Source: an uncultured Opitutia bacterium
GTDB taxonomy: Bacteria > Verrucomicrobiota > Verrucomicrobiia > Opitutales > Opitutaceae
Direction: 5' to 3'
Assembly: GCA_903881475.1 (NCBI GenBank)
Contig: CAIRTK010000006.1
Coordinates: forward strand, 1 to 38,343
DNA length: 38,343 nt
Part shown: in pieces, positions 1-7,749 of the stretch
Layout: the number at the start of each line of letters is the position of its first letter
How positions within the stretch are numbered: position 1 is the first letter of the stretch
Notes under the pieces: model-generated
Told to the model about the DNA's origin: nothing
The model's database searches: none
Seen by the model: only the letters and a program-made list of their open reading frames with translations
Program-made: the position numbers and the translations under genes

Positions 1-74
1 ACGATGCTCTTGCCCCCGTCCACCTCCCGCAGGATGCGGACTTTCTCCTCCGTACTGAATCTTTTTCCTTTCAT
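1..74 (-). CDS. IS3-family transposase OrfA, N-terminal fragment
   Basis: Only 24 codons are visible, read on the minus strand from the ATG at 74-72: MKGKRFSTEEKVRILREVDG followed by GKSIV. This is the typical start of an IS3-family OrfA protein, whose first helices form the helix-turn-helix that binds the element ends. OrfA is normally about 90-100 residues and is followed by OrfB, the DDE integrase, through a programmed frameshift. Both lie beyond the window edge. The call rests on recognising the N-terminal motif only. Confidence 0.7.
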   Translation of the reverse strand, partial: MKGKRFSTEEKVRILREVDGGKSI

Positions 75-137
75 GATCTGGGTCCTTTTTATTGGCCCAG
101 ACCAACTCTTCAAGCGGCTCGAATTTCCGGAATCACG
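1..137 (-). mobile_element. End of an IS3-type insertion sequence (partial, runs off the left edge)
   Basis: The left edge carries the start of a transposase-like gene (74 down to 1, minus strand). Upstream of it the minus strand runs into a channel gene whose family similarity stops near position 137. A short hairpin, TCTGGGTC (77-84) with GGCCCAGA (94-101), sits just ahead of the transposase start. On the minus strand the likely element end begins within TGACGTGATTCCGG or TGATTCCGG (about 137-125), which fits the TG...CA ends usual for IS3-family elements. The exact end and any target duplication cannot be fixed because the other end is outside the window. Confidence 0.6.
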
Positions 138-475
138 TCAGTGCCGAACGCCGCGTAGGCTCCGAGCCCGAGGGCGTCGATCACCGCCACGAGGCGGTGA
201 AACCGCTTGATCTGGCGGCCGAAGAGCGCGCCGGCCAGGGTGGCGGCCGCGACGACCTCGATGTAGCGGGGGTCGGTCAGCAGCGGCGTGGTGCCCGTGC
301 CCTGGATGAAGATCCCGTCGCGGATGAGCCCGCCGCCGAGGCCCGAGGCGAGGGCGAGGAAGAACATGCCCACGATGTCGTAGCCGCGCTTGAGGGCGAC
401 CAGCGTGCCGGTCAGCGCAAACGCAAAGGTGGCGCCGAGGTCAAAGAGCGCGGGCAGGGCAAAGGCACTAGGCAT
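110..475 (-). pseudogene. TRIC/UPF0126 (YicG-like) cation channel, 3' part lost to IS insertion
   Basis: The 121-residue reading frame starts MPSAFALPALFDLGATFAFA and contains the hallmarks of the UPF0126/TRIC family: LTGTLVALKRGYDIVG, a glycine-rich ASGLGGGLIRDG stretch, the TDPRY segment, and VIDALGLGAYAAFGT. Family members are normally about 200 residues with seven membrane helices built from two similar halves, and they act as inner-membrane monovalent cation channels. Here the first half and the beginning of the second are present. After residue 113 (near position 137) the sequence no longer resembles the family and runs into the IS end, stopping at 110. The second half, including its own glycine-rich turn, is missing, so the product is probably non-functional. 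Confidence 0.75.
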
Positions 476-499
476 GGGTGGATGGGTTCAATGACGCTT

Positions 500-591
500 T
501 GTCATTCTGAGCGCAGCGAAGAATCCAATGGCAGATGATCGAAGTCTCGCCGCGGAGTCTCACTGGATTCTTCGCTGCGCTCAGAATGACA
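500..591. repeat. 28-bp perfect inverted repeat element
   Basis: Arms 500-527 and 564-591 are perfect reverse complements of 28 bases around a 36-base loop. The arm begins TGTCATTCTGAGCGCAGCGA. It lies between the asparaginase stop (612) and the start of the truncated channel gene (475), both on the minus strand. Sequences of this type are, from general knowledge, dispersed in intergenic regions of several phyla. A related single arm occurs at 7641-7667. No protein is encoded; a mobile or REP-like palindrome is the best description. Confidence 0.85.
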
Positions 592-611
592 ATCTTGGGG
601 CGAAGCTATTT

Positions 612-1622
612 CTAGTAGGTCAGGAACAGCTCCTGCAGGGCGGCGGGATCCGCGGTGCGCGTGAGGCCGAGCATCAGCAGCACGCGGGCCTTCTGCGGGT
701 TGAGTTCGTCGGCGGCAATGAAACCCAGCTCGTCGTCGCTGATCTCGAGGTTGCGCTCCACCACGCCGCCGCCCGTGCGGGAGCTGCGCACCACGGCCAC
801 GCCGGCCCGGGCGGCCGCCGCCGTGGCGGCGAGCGCGGCGGCGTTCAGGTTGCCGTCGCCGACCCCGGCGATGACGAGGCCCTTGGCCCCGGCGCGGACC
901 GCCGCGTCGATCAGCTCGCGGCCCATGCCGGCGTACGCGTAGACGATGTCCACGCGCGGCAGCACCGTGGCCGGGGCGACGGCAAACTCGCTCGCCGTCG
1001 TATGCCGCCGCACCGGCGGCGCGTAGAGATGGAGGCGGCCTGCGTGCACCAGGCCGGCGAGGCCGCGGTGCGTGGCCTTGAACGTGCCGACCTGGGTGGT
1101 GTTGGTCTTGGACACCTCGCGGGCGAAATGGATTTCGTCGTTGGCAACGACGAGTACGCCGCGGCCGCGGGTATCGGGATGCACGGCGACCGCCACGGCG
1201 TTGTAGAGGTTCATCGGGCCGTCAGCGCTGATCTCCGTGGCCGGGCGCATGGCACCGACCAGCACGACGGGCTTGGCGCTGTGCACGACGAGGTTCAGGA
1301 AATAGCCGGTCTCCTCCATCGTGTCGGTGCCGTGGGTGATGACGACCGCCGCGATGTCCGGCTCCGCCAGCGCCGCCTGCGTGCGGGCGGCGAGCTTCAG
1401 CCAGACGGCCTCGTTCATGTCCTGGCTGCCGATCGCCGCGACCTGCTCGACCTCCAGCTGGGCGAGGGTGGCGAGCTGCGGGACGGCGCCGATCAGGGCT
1501 TCGATGGAAAAGGCCGCCGCCTGGTAGCCGCGCGAGCCGCCGGTCTGGGCGCCGGCGATGGTGCCGCCGGTGGCAAGCACGCGGAGGCGGGGGAGGACGG
1601 GGACGGGAGCGGACGGAGGCAT
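612..1622 (-). CDS. L-asparaginase (type II-like)
   Basis: This enzyme hydrolyses L-asparagine to aspartate and ammonia. The 336-residue protein has the family signatures: LATGGTIAGA (residues 16-25) with the nucleophile threonine T21, Y33 in the flexible loop, THGTDTMEET (96-105) with T99 and D100, and AKPVVLVGAMRP (116-127) with the catalytic lysine K117, followed by SADGPMNLYNAV. The length matches the bacterial family. I chose the ATG at 1622 because the possible upstream extension to 1691 runs through a GC-rich inverted repeat and has no family similarity. No signal peptide is evident, so the enzyme is probably cytoplasmic even though it resembles the type II group. It is divergent from the Gfo/Idh gene at 1889, with a repeat-filled spacer of 266 bases between them. 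Confidence 0.93.
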   Translation of the reverse strand: MPPSAPVPVLPRLRVLATGGTIAGAQTGGSRGYQAAAFSIEALIGAVPQLATLAQLEVEQVAAIGSQDMNEAVWLKLAARTQAALAEPDIAAVVITHGTDTMEETGYFLNLVVHSAKPVVLVGAMRPATEISADGPMNLYNAVAVAVHPDTRGRGVLVVANDEIHFAREVSKTNTTQVGTFKATHRGLAGLVHAGRLHLYAPPVRRHTTASEFAVAPATVLPRVDIVYAYAGMGRELIDAAVRAGAKGLVIAGVGDGNLNAAALAATAAAARAGVAVVRSSRTGGGVVERNLEISDDELGFIAADELNPQKARVLLMLGLTRTADPAALQELFLTY

Positions 1623-1631
1623 GGGAGAAGG

Positions 1632-1718
1632 GCGCAGGCATCCCGCCTGCAGGCCGGAACCTTGCCGGCTGGAAGCCTGCGCTACAAGCACGCGCGAACC
1701 GGGGAAAGGCCCCGGTTC
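1632..1718. repeat. Cluster of short inverted repeats in the divergent spacer
   Basis: Two hairpins lie side by side upstream of the asparaginase gene. In the first, GCGCAGGC (1632-1639) pairs with GCCTGCGC (1675-1682) around the inner pair GCAGGC/GCCTGC (1634-1650). The second is a perfect 9-bp stem, GAACCGGGG (1696-1704) with CCCCGGTTC (1710-1718), around a 5-base loop. They fill part of the spacer where the divergent promoters should be. They look like dispersed palindromic elements, but regulation of asparaginase cannot be excluded. Confidence 0.6.
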
Positions 1719-1719
1719 C

Positions 1720-1810
1720 TTTACAGGAAGTAACGGAGGAAACGAAGGCTAGGCCACCCCTCGCTCCCTCGGTCGGGCTCTGCTTCATTTTCTCCGTTGC
1801 CTCCTGTAAA
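1720..1810. repeat. 28-bp imperfect inverted repeat element
   Basis: The left arm 1720-1747 begins TTTACAGGAAGTAACGGAGG. It is the reverse complement of the right arm 1783-1810 with four mismatches. The 35-base middle is GC-rich. The structure matches a mobile palindromic element rather than a terminator, since no gene ends next to it. It occupies the spacer between the asparaginase start (1622) and the oxidoreductase start (1889). Confidence 0.75.
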
Positions 1811-1888
1811 AACGCGTCGGGAGTTTTGGGACCGGTTCCCGCACTCTGCGCTGGAATTGAAGCGCTCTGCTCCGCAATCTCCGCGGCC

Positions 1889-2809
1889 ATGAATCCCGTC
1901 CCGGCCCGCGAATTGAAACTTGGCATCATCGGTCTCGACACCTCGCACGTGCTCGTCTTCAGCGACACGTTCAACAACCCCGCCTCGCCGCAGGCGCTCA
2001 AGGGTGCGCGGGTCACCGCGGCGTGGCCGGGCGGCTCGCCGGACCTCGAGTCCAGCATCAGCCGCGTGGCCGGCTACACCGCCGAGGTGCGGGACAAGTT
2101 CGGCGTCGCGATTATGGACAGCCCCGAGGCCGTGGCGCAGGCCTGCGACGCGATCCTGCTCACCTCCCTCGACGGGCGGGTGCACCCCGGGCAGTTCGCG
2201 CGGATCGCGCCCTTTGGCAAGCCGGTGTTCATGGACAAGCCGTTCGCCGTCAGCACGGCCGACGCGAAGGCGATGTTCGCGCTGTCCAAAAAGCACGGCG
2301 CGCGGCTCTTCTCGTCCTCGTCGCTGCGCTTCACCGAGGCGCTCACGAAGATCGTGACCCCGGAGACACGCGCGCTGGTGCGCGGCGCGGACTTCTGCGG
2401 CGCCGCGGCGCATGAGCCGACCAATCCCGGGCTTTACTGGTACGGCATCCACGCCGTCGAAATGCTGTACACCGCCATGGGCCGCGGCTGCCGCAGCGTG
2501 CGCTGTGTCTCCACCGAGCATTATGACCTGGCGACCGGCGTCTGGGCCGACGGCCGCATCGGCACGGTCCGCGGCAACCGCACGGGCAACTACGAGATGC
2601 ACGGCTTGGTGCACTTCGAGAAGACCTCGGCCGCGGTCAACGTGCAGACGCAGGCGAAATCGTTTTATGCCAGCCTGACGGAAGCCTTCCTGGCGTTTTT
2701 CCAGGGCGGCGCGGTGCCGATCGACCCCGAGGAAACGATCGAGCTCACCCGTTTCATCGAGGCCGCCAACGAAAGCAGCGCGAACGGCGGCCGCGAGGTC
2801 CTGCTCTGA
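1889..2809 (+). CDS. Gfo/Idh/MocA family oxidoreductase (GLDTSH subtype)
   Basis: A 306-residue NAD(P)-binding oxidoreductase. The N-terminal Rossmann turn reads LGIIGLDTSHV (residues 11-21), a variant in which the usual GxGxxG is replaced by GLDTSH. I know this variant from a subgroup of these proteins in Verrucomicrobia and Planctomycetes. The EKP motif appears as FMDKPFAV (114-121), with K117 in the catalytic lysine position. A later YWYGIHAVEML segment carries the histidine typical of the substrate domain. The ATG at 1889 is preferred because the upstream in-frame ATG (1826) only adds non-family residues from the spacer. Members oxidise, reduce or epimerise sugars and cyclitols; the substrate is not predictable. 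The gene converges on the permease at 2902. Confidence 0.85.
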   Translation: MNPVPARELKLGIIGLDTSHVLVFSDTFNNPASPQALKGARVTAAWPGGSPDLESSISRVAGYTAEVRDKFGVAIMDSPEAVAQACDAILLTSLDGRVHPGQFARIAPFGKPVFMDKPFAVSTADAKAMFALSKKHGARLFSSSSLRFTEALTKIVTPETRALVRGADFCGAAAHEPTNPGLYWYGIHAVEMLYTAMGRGCRSVRCVSTEHYDLATGVWADGRIGTVRGNRTGNYEMHGLVHFEKTSAAVNVQTQAKSFYASLTEAFLAFFQGGAVPIDPEETIELTRFIEAANESSANGGREVLL

Positions 2810-2829
2810 AACCCATTGCCCGGCTGCCT

Positions 2830-2856
2830 AGTTTGTCACCCATTAGGTGACAAACT
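2830..2856. repeat. Hairpin with TGTCAC-N7-GTGACA core
   Basis: AGTTTGTCACC (2830-2840) and GGTGACAAACT (2846-2856) form a perfect 11-bp stem with a 5-base loop. It lies 20 bases after the oxidoreductase stop and ahead of the convergent permease stop (2902). There is no T-run, so it is not a classical intrinsic terminator, although it may halt or stabilise transcripts. The core (2834-2852) has exactly the same dyad and spacing as the sites near 32673 and 33645. Confidence 0.75.
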
Positions 2857-2901
2857 GAGCGGTGCTTTTGTGGCCGCGATCAATGCCGGCGGGCGCTAGG
2901 C

Positions 2902-4026
2902 TCAGCGGTCGCTGTAGGGATCGGCGGCGTCGCGCAGGGCGTCGCCGGCGAAGTTGAAGGAGAGGATCGTCAGCACGATGAAGAGCACGGGCGACAGCAG
3001 CCACGGATAGTGGCCGACAGTCTGGAGGTTCTGGCAGTCCTGGAGCATCACGCCCCAGCTCACGATGGGCGGGCGCAGGCCGAGGCCGAGGAAGCTGAGC
3101 ACGGTCTCGCCCAGGATCATGCCGGGCACTCCGAGCGTGAGCGTGACGATGATATGGCTCGTGAACCCCGGCACGAGGTGGCGGAACAGCACGCGTGCGT
3201 GCGAGGCGCCGAGCAGGCGCGCAGCGACGGCGTAGTCCTCCTCGCGGAGCGCGAGGATCTTGCCGCGCACCACCCGCGCGAGGCCGGTCCAGCTGATGAG
3301 GCTGAGCGCGACGGTCACGCAGAAGTACACGGTGAGCGGCGACCAGTCGGCGGGGAAAATTGCGCCGAGGGCGAGCCAGAGCGGGAGCTGGGGCAGGGCG
3401 TTGATCACCTCGATGACGCGCTGGATGAGGTTGTCCCAGCCGCCGCCGACATAACCCGAGATGCCGCCGAGCAGCACGCCGAGGACGAACGTGATGACCA
3501 TCGAGATGAGGCCGACGGAGAGGCTGATGCGCGCGCCGTAGATGAGACGCGACAGCACGTCCCGGCCGTATTTGTCGGCGCCGAGGAGGTAGAACACGGC
3601 GTCGGCATCGTCGGCCCGGCCGCGGGCGGCGAGCCGCTCCCGGTTGACCCCGAGGAAATGGCGGTCGAGCGGGATCAGGTTGAACAGCCGGTAAGGCTCG
3701 CCATGGACGAAGAACCCCAGCGGAATCTTCACGCCCGCATCCTCGACATAGGTCCGCGCAAACGTGACCGGGTTGTCGAGCCGCCGCAGGGCGCCGACGG
3801 TCAGGCCGTCCGCCCAGGAAAAGTGAATGGGCTGCGGCGGACAGTAGGAGTGCCGCAGATCCTGCCACTCCCGCGTGGCGGGCGCGAAGAACTCGCAGCC
3901 CAGGGCCATCACATAAAGGACGCACAGCAGGAAGAACGACGCGCTGCCGAGCCGGTGGCGCGCGAAACGGCGGAGCGTGAGCTCCCACGGTGAACGGACC
4001 GCCTCGGTTTTTTCCGGAGGATTCAT
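2902..4026 (-). CDS. DppC/OppC-type ABC transporter permease
   Basis: A 374-residue inner-membrane permease of the oligopeptide/oligosaccharide (Opp/Dpp) importer family. The order is typical: a basic N-terminus, a first membrane helix (about residues 26-50), a long periplasmic segment as in the YejE subgroup, the signature GADKYGRDVLSRLIYGARIS, then five helices. The coupling-helix (EAA) region reads DYAVAARLLGASHARVLFRHL, followed by GMILGETVLSFLGLGLRPP and a C-terminal NFAGDALRDAADPY. It lies downstream of the SBP-permease fusion on the same strand, separated by a 232-base spacer with an inverted repeat, and is its natural second transmembrane subunit. No ATPase genes are nearby. Members import peptides or, often in carbohydrate clusters, oligosaccharides. 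Confidence 0.92.
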   Translation of the reverse strand: MNPPEKTEAVRSPWELTLRRFARHRLGSASFFLLCVLYVMALGCEFFAPATREWQDLRHSYCPPQPIHFSWADGLTVGALRRLDNPVTFARTYVEDAGVKIPLGFFVHGEPYRLFNLIPLDRHFLGVNRERLAARGRADDADAVFYLLGADKYGRDVLSRLIYGARISLSVGLISMVITFVLGVLLGGISGYVGGGWDNLIQRVIEVINALPQLPLWLALGAIFPADWSPLTVYFCVTVALSLISWTGLARVVRGKILALREEDYAVAARLLGASHARVLFRHLVPGFTSHIIVTLTLGVPGMILGETVLSFLGLGLRPPIVSWGVMLQDCQNLQTVGHYPWLLSPVLFIVLTILSFNFAGDALRDAADPYSDR

Positions 4027-4039
4027 CGAGGTGGAAGCT

Positions 4040-4240
4040 CGAAGGTTGAAGTTCGAAATCCGAAATAAGTCCGATCAACCCGGAATAACCGGTCCGGCGA
4101 ACACGGGGGCCGGTCGTGACGAAACAAGGGGCGAGCCCGTGCATCATTCCGCGCCAAGGCCACCGTTTCACCCGTGGACTCCTCCTCAAAACCGGCGCGC
4201 ACGGATCGAAACCTTTTCGGATTTCGGGTTTCAACCTTCG
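4040..4240. repeat. Inverted repeat element inside the transporter operon
   Basis: Arm 4040-4066 begins CGAAGGTTGAAGTTCGAAAT and pairs with arm 4214-4240 as an imperfect reverse complement of 27 bases, with about five mismatches. The arms enclose about 147 bases with no gene. The element almost fills the spacer between the fusion gene (ends 4259) and the DppC-type gene (starts 4026), so it interrupts an otherwise co-directional pair. The GAAGGTTGAA core recurs near 8679, 14195 and 32624, each time just upstream of a minus-strand start codon. Confidence 0.7.
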
Positions 4241-4258
4241 TGCTTACGGGCGAGAATC

Positions 4259-7200
4259 TCATCTGCCGCCCCCCCCGAAACGGATGCGCGGGTCGAGCCA
4301 CAGCAGGAGCAGGTCGCTCATGACCGTGCCGAGCACGCCGAGCACGCTCAGCACCATGAGCATCGAGGCGGCGAAGTAGGTGTCCTGGTTGAGCAGCGCG
4401 AGCAGCAGCATCGGCCCGATGGTCGGCAGGCTGAGCACGAGCGCGACAATCGCGCCGCCGGACACGAGCTGCGGGAAGAGCACCGCGAGTCCCGAGACGA
4501 AGGGGTTGAGCGCGATGCGCACCGGGTACTTGAGCAGGAGCCGCAGCGGGCGCACGCCCTTGGCCCGGGCGGCGACGACGTAGGGCTTCTTCAGCTCATC
4601 GAGCAGGTTGGCGCGCATCACGCGCACCATCACGGCGGTGCTGCCGACGCCGAGCACGACGACGGCGACCCAGACGTGCTGCAGCAGGTCGACGACCTTG
4701 CCCCACGTCCACACCGGGTCCGCGGCGTAGCGCGTGCTGAACAGCCCGGACACACTGAGGCCGAAATATTCCCCGCTGAGGTACATCAGCACCAGGGCGA
4801 GCAGGAAGGGCGGCACGGACATGCCGACGAAGCCCAGCAGCGTGAGCCCGTAGTCGCCGAGCGTGTAGGGCCGGACCGCCGAGTAGATGCCGATCGGCAG
4901 GGCGATCAGCCAGGTGACGAGGATGGTCAGCAGGGAGATCACGAACGTGAGCACGAGCCGGTCGCCGAGGATTTCGTTGACCGGCAGGTTGCTCTCCATC
5001 GAGCGGCCCAGATTGCCCTGCAGCAGGCCGGTATCGGCGGCGTCGAAGGACACGAACCAGGAGAAGCCCATCCAGTGCGCGTAGCGTTGCCACGCCGGCT
5101 GGTCGAAGCGGAAGGTCTCCCGGAGGTTGGCGAGCTGGGCCTCGGCGTTCGGGTCGCCCGTCATCTCGATCTCCAGTTTCTTTGACGTGATGAAATCGCC
5201 CGGGGGCAGCTGCACGACCGTGAAAACAATGATGGAGATGACCAGCAGGGTGGGCCCGAGCACGAGCAGGCGCCGCCAGACGAACGGATACCGCAGGGCC
5301 AGGACGCCGAAGCCGCCGAGGACGGCAAGCCCGAGCGTCCAGCCCAGCCACGGCGGCAGGAGCGGTTTTGCTGCGGCGTCCTGGGCGCGGCTTTTGGCCG
5401 AGCGGGGCAGGAACGACGGATGGGCGATCGACTCCCGGATCCGGGCCACCGCGGCGGCGGAGTCGTTCGAGGACTCCCAATAGAACGTCTCGATGCCGAG
5501 GTTGGCCGGCGTCATGAAATAATAGCCGTTGAGCGCCCGGTCCGGGACATTGTGAAAGCCATCCTTCACGACCGCGAGACTGGGGGGCGGCGTGGCGAGG
5601 CTGATCGCCCAGACGTTGTCGGCCGCCAGGTCGAGGATCCGGTTGAAGTCCGCGATCCGCTCGGCCGGGGTGACGGCCACCTGGGCCCGGTCGAACAATT
5701 CCATCGCCTGGCGGGCGGGATGGCCGGGGGGCGGCCCCGCGAGGCCCGGGGCGTTCGCCTCGGGGTTGCCCTGCAGTCCGCCGCGCTGGTACCAGTGGCC
5801 CCAGACCGACGCGAAGTACGAGCTGCCGCCGGTCGGCACATAGTAGCGCGGGTCGAGCATCGGCATGAACTCCTCGAGCCCGGGCCAGTAGGTGAAGTCC
5901 TGCTCCAGCGCGGCCTGCTCGACCTGCCAGAGGGTCCGGACGTGGATCTGCACGATCGTGCGCACGCCCAGCCGGCTCCACTGCGCAGCCACCATCTGCG
6001 CGGGGTCGGGGGGGAAATTCGTGGCGAGGCTGAGGAACCACGTCATGCGTGTGCCGTCCGGAAACGTGCGGAAGCCCTCGCGGTCGCGCCGGCCGAGGCC
6101 GAGGCGGTCGAGCAGGGCGCCGGCCCGCGCCGGATCATACGCGGTGAAGGCGTGGAACTGGCGGGCGTTGGCGTAGGGCGAGTCGGGTCCGGGGGAGTCC
6201 TGCGCGGGTTCGCCGATGCCGTTGTAGACCGCGTCAATGATCGCGCGGCGGTTGATGGCCAGCGAGAGCGCCTGCCGGAAGGTTTTTTCGTTCAGCAGCC
6301 GGTGCTTCCAGGCCGTCTCGGGGTGCGCGGGATTCACTGCCCGGTTCAGGTTCGGGCTGATCTGCCCCATCGTGCGCGTGGCGCTGTACCAGTGCAGCAG
6401 GCGATAGCCCTGCCGCGGCGCCTCGGTCGAGAGCAGGGTGTAATCCTCGAAGTCGAGGCTGCGCTCCTGCATCGAGGTCTCGCCCCCGGCCACGGCGGCC
6501 GTGATCAGGGACTTGTCGCGGACGTCGACGACCACGCGGTCGAGGTAGGGCAGCTGGCGGCCGGCGGGATCGACCGCGAAGTAGTACGGGTTGCGGACGA
6601 AGGACTGCGGCGCGGTCGGCTGGTAGTCGCAGTAGATCCACGGCCACATGCGCGGGTGCTCGGGGTTGAGCCGGTGCTTCATGCGGATGTACACCGCAAG
6701 CGGGCTCGGCAGGTTCATCGCCTGCATCAGCCCGGCGATCACCGCCGGGTCGCCGAGGGCGGGATGAAATTTTTTCAGGTAATGCGCCGGCCGGAAATAC
6801 TCGACGGCCCCGGCGAGCCGCTCGAGGAACATGCTGTTGGGCTGCTCGAACCTGAACCGCACGGTCAGCGCGTCCACCTGCTCGATGGTCCCGAGCTGGC
6901 CGGCCTGGCGCATGAAGGAGTAGTCGGAGCCGCCGGAGGAGACCGTGCCGCCCTTGAAATAGAGCACCTCCCATTTCCACCAGAACAGGATGTCGTCGGT
7001 GGTAAAGGGATGGCCGTCGGACCAGCGCAGGCCCTGGCGCAGCGTGAAGGTCCACACGCGCTGGTCGGGTGACACGGTCCAGGACTTCGCGAGATGGGGC
7101 ACGATCGGGTAGCCCTGCGGCGACCAGCGGACGAGCGAGGCGTACGAGAGCCGTGTGTCGAGGATGCCCTCGATGTCCTCGGGTCCGGTGGCGAGCCGGT

Positions 7201-7591
7201 ACCAGGTGCCGCCGTAGCGGCCGGGGCCCTCGACGCCCTCGAGCACGACGGGCTCCGGGCCGGTGCGCTCGGCGACGGGCGGAAGTTTTCCCGTGCGCAC
7301 CAGCTCGTCCAGGACGGGGGACTGCGCCTTCGGCCACCAGGCGCCCCGGGAGCCGGCGCCATAGTCCACATCGCGCCAGATCACGGGGGGATGGGCCGGA
7401 TCCAGCCGGGCTTCGCGCGCAAGCCGGGCCGCCGCGGCCTCGGCGGCGGACGGCATCGCGGGCCGGCGGGAAAGGTCCGGCCGGAAAAACGCCGCCGTGG
7501 CGTAGATGAACGCCGTCAGCGCGAGCGCCGCCGCGGCCAGGCCCAGGAGGAACCGGGCGGCGAAGATCAGGCGGCGGGGAGCGTGGGGCAT
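4259..7591 (-). CDS. Fusion of family-5 solute-binding protein and DppB-type ABC permease
   Basis: This 1110-residue protein joins two normally separate importer parts. Residues 9-33 form a membrane anchor. Residues of about 110-700 form a family-5 extracellular binding protein: YGGTWYRLATGP, HLAKSWTVSPDQRVWTFTL, GLRWSDGHPFTTDDILFWW, and TFRQALSLAINRRAIIDAVY. A second helix (about 748-770, WLGWTLGLAVLGGFGVLALR) re-enters the membrane. A DppB-type permease follows from about 776 to 1110, with the usual LPPGDF loop, the PIGIYSAVRPYTLGD segment and the coupling region PYVVAARAKGVRPLRLLLKY. The helix count places the binding domain in the periplasm, tethered at both ends. Fused binding proteins are known for polar amino-acid importers such as GlnP; in the Opp/Dpp family a fusion is unusual. 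The partner permease is at 2902 and no ATPase is present. Sugar-type neighbours suggest oligosaccharide uptake (inference). Confidence 0.9.
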   Translation of the reverse strand: MPHAPRRLIFAARFLLGLAAAALALTAFIYATAAFFRPDLSRRPAMPSAAEAAAARLAREARLDPAHPPVIWRDVDYGAGSRGAWWPKAQSPVLDELVRTGKLPPVAERTGPEPVVLEGVEGPGRYGGTWYRLATGPEDIEGILDTRLSYASLVRWSPQGYPIVPHLAKSWTVSPDQRVWTFTLRQGLRWSDGHPFTTDDILFWWKWEVLYFKGGTVSSGGSDYSFMRQAGQLGTIEQVDALTVRFRFEQPNSMFLERLAGAVEYFRPAHYLKKFHPALGDPAVIAGLMQAMNLPSPLAVYIRMKHRLNPEHPRMWPWIYCDYQPTAPQSFVRNPYYFAVDPAGRQLPYLDRVVVDVRDKSLITAAVAGGETSMQERSLDFEDYTLLSTEAPRQGYRLLHWYSATRTMGQISPNLNRAVNPAHPETAWKHRLLNEKTFRQALSLAINRRAIIDAVYNGIGEPAQDSPGPDSPYANARQFHAFTAYDPARAGALLDRLGLGRRDREGFRTFPDGTRMTWFLSLATNFPPDPAQMVAAQWSRLGVRTIVQIHVRTLWQVEQAALEQDFTYWPGLEEFMPMLDPRYYVPTGGSSYFASVWGHWYQRGGLQGNPEANAPGLAGPPPGHPARQAMELFDRAQVAVTPAERIADFNRILDLAADNVWAISLATPPPSLAVVKDGFHNVPDRALNGYYFMTPANLGIETFYWESSNDSAAAVARIRESIAHPSFLPRSAKSRAQDAAAKPLLPPWLGWTLGLAVLGGFGVLALRYPFVWRRLLVLGPTLLVISIIVFTVVQLPPGDFITSKKLEIEMTGDPNAEAQLANLRETFRFDQPAWQRYAHWMGFSWFVSFDAADTGLLQGNLGRSMESNLPVNEILGDRLVLTFVISLLTILVTWLIALPIGIYSAVRPYTLGDYGLTLLGFVGMSVPPFLLALVLMYLSGEYFGLSVSGLFSTRYAADPVWTWGKVVDLLQHVWVAVVVLGVGSTAVMVRVMRANLLDELKKPYVVAARAKGVRPLRLLLKYPVRIALNPFVSGLAVLFPQLVSGGAIVALVLSLPTIGPMLLLALLNQDTYFAASMLMVLSVLGVLGTVMSDLLLLWLDPRIRFGGGGR

Positions 7592-7640
7592 GACGAAAGC
7601 GGGGAGCGCGGCGGGTGGTTCAGCCGGAGGGATTCATCCA

Positions 7641-7667
7641 TGTCATTCCGGGCGCCGCGAAGAATCC
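7641..7667. repeat. Single arm related to the 500-591 repeat
   Basis: The 27-base stretch beginning TGTCATTCCGGGCGCCGCGA and ending AGAATCC closely matches the left arm of the palindrome at 500-591, with differences mainly in the middle. No matching right arm is visible in the 158-base spacer (7592-7749) between the isomerase-like gene and the fusion gene. It looks like a decayed half-element. Nothing else is recognisable in that spacer. Confidence 0.6.
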
Positions 7668-7749
7668 AGCGCGATTACATGGAGGGGCTTTGGTCACCTT
7701 GGACAGACGGCGGCCATTGATCGGCCGGGGAAATCCGGGTGGCGGTCCT

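Noticed and set aside
528-1733. A 401-residue plus-strand frame opposite the asparaginase gene
   Set aside because: It overlaps the whole asparaginase gene and a palindromic repeat and has low-complexity G/A/R/H composition.
2830-2856. Classical intrinsic terminator between the convergent oxidoreductase and permease genes
   Set aside because: The stem is good, but neither strand has a T-run after it, and the same dyad occurs upstream of genes elsewhere, so it is listed as a repeat/dyad.
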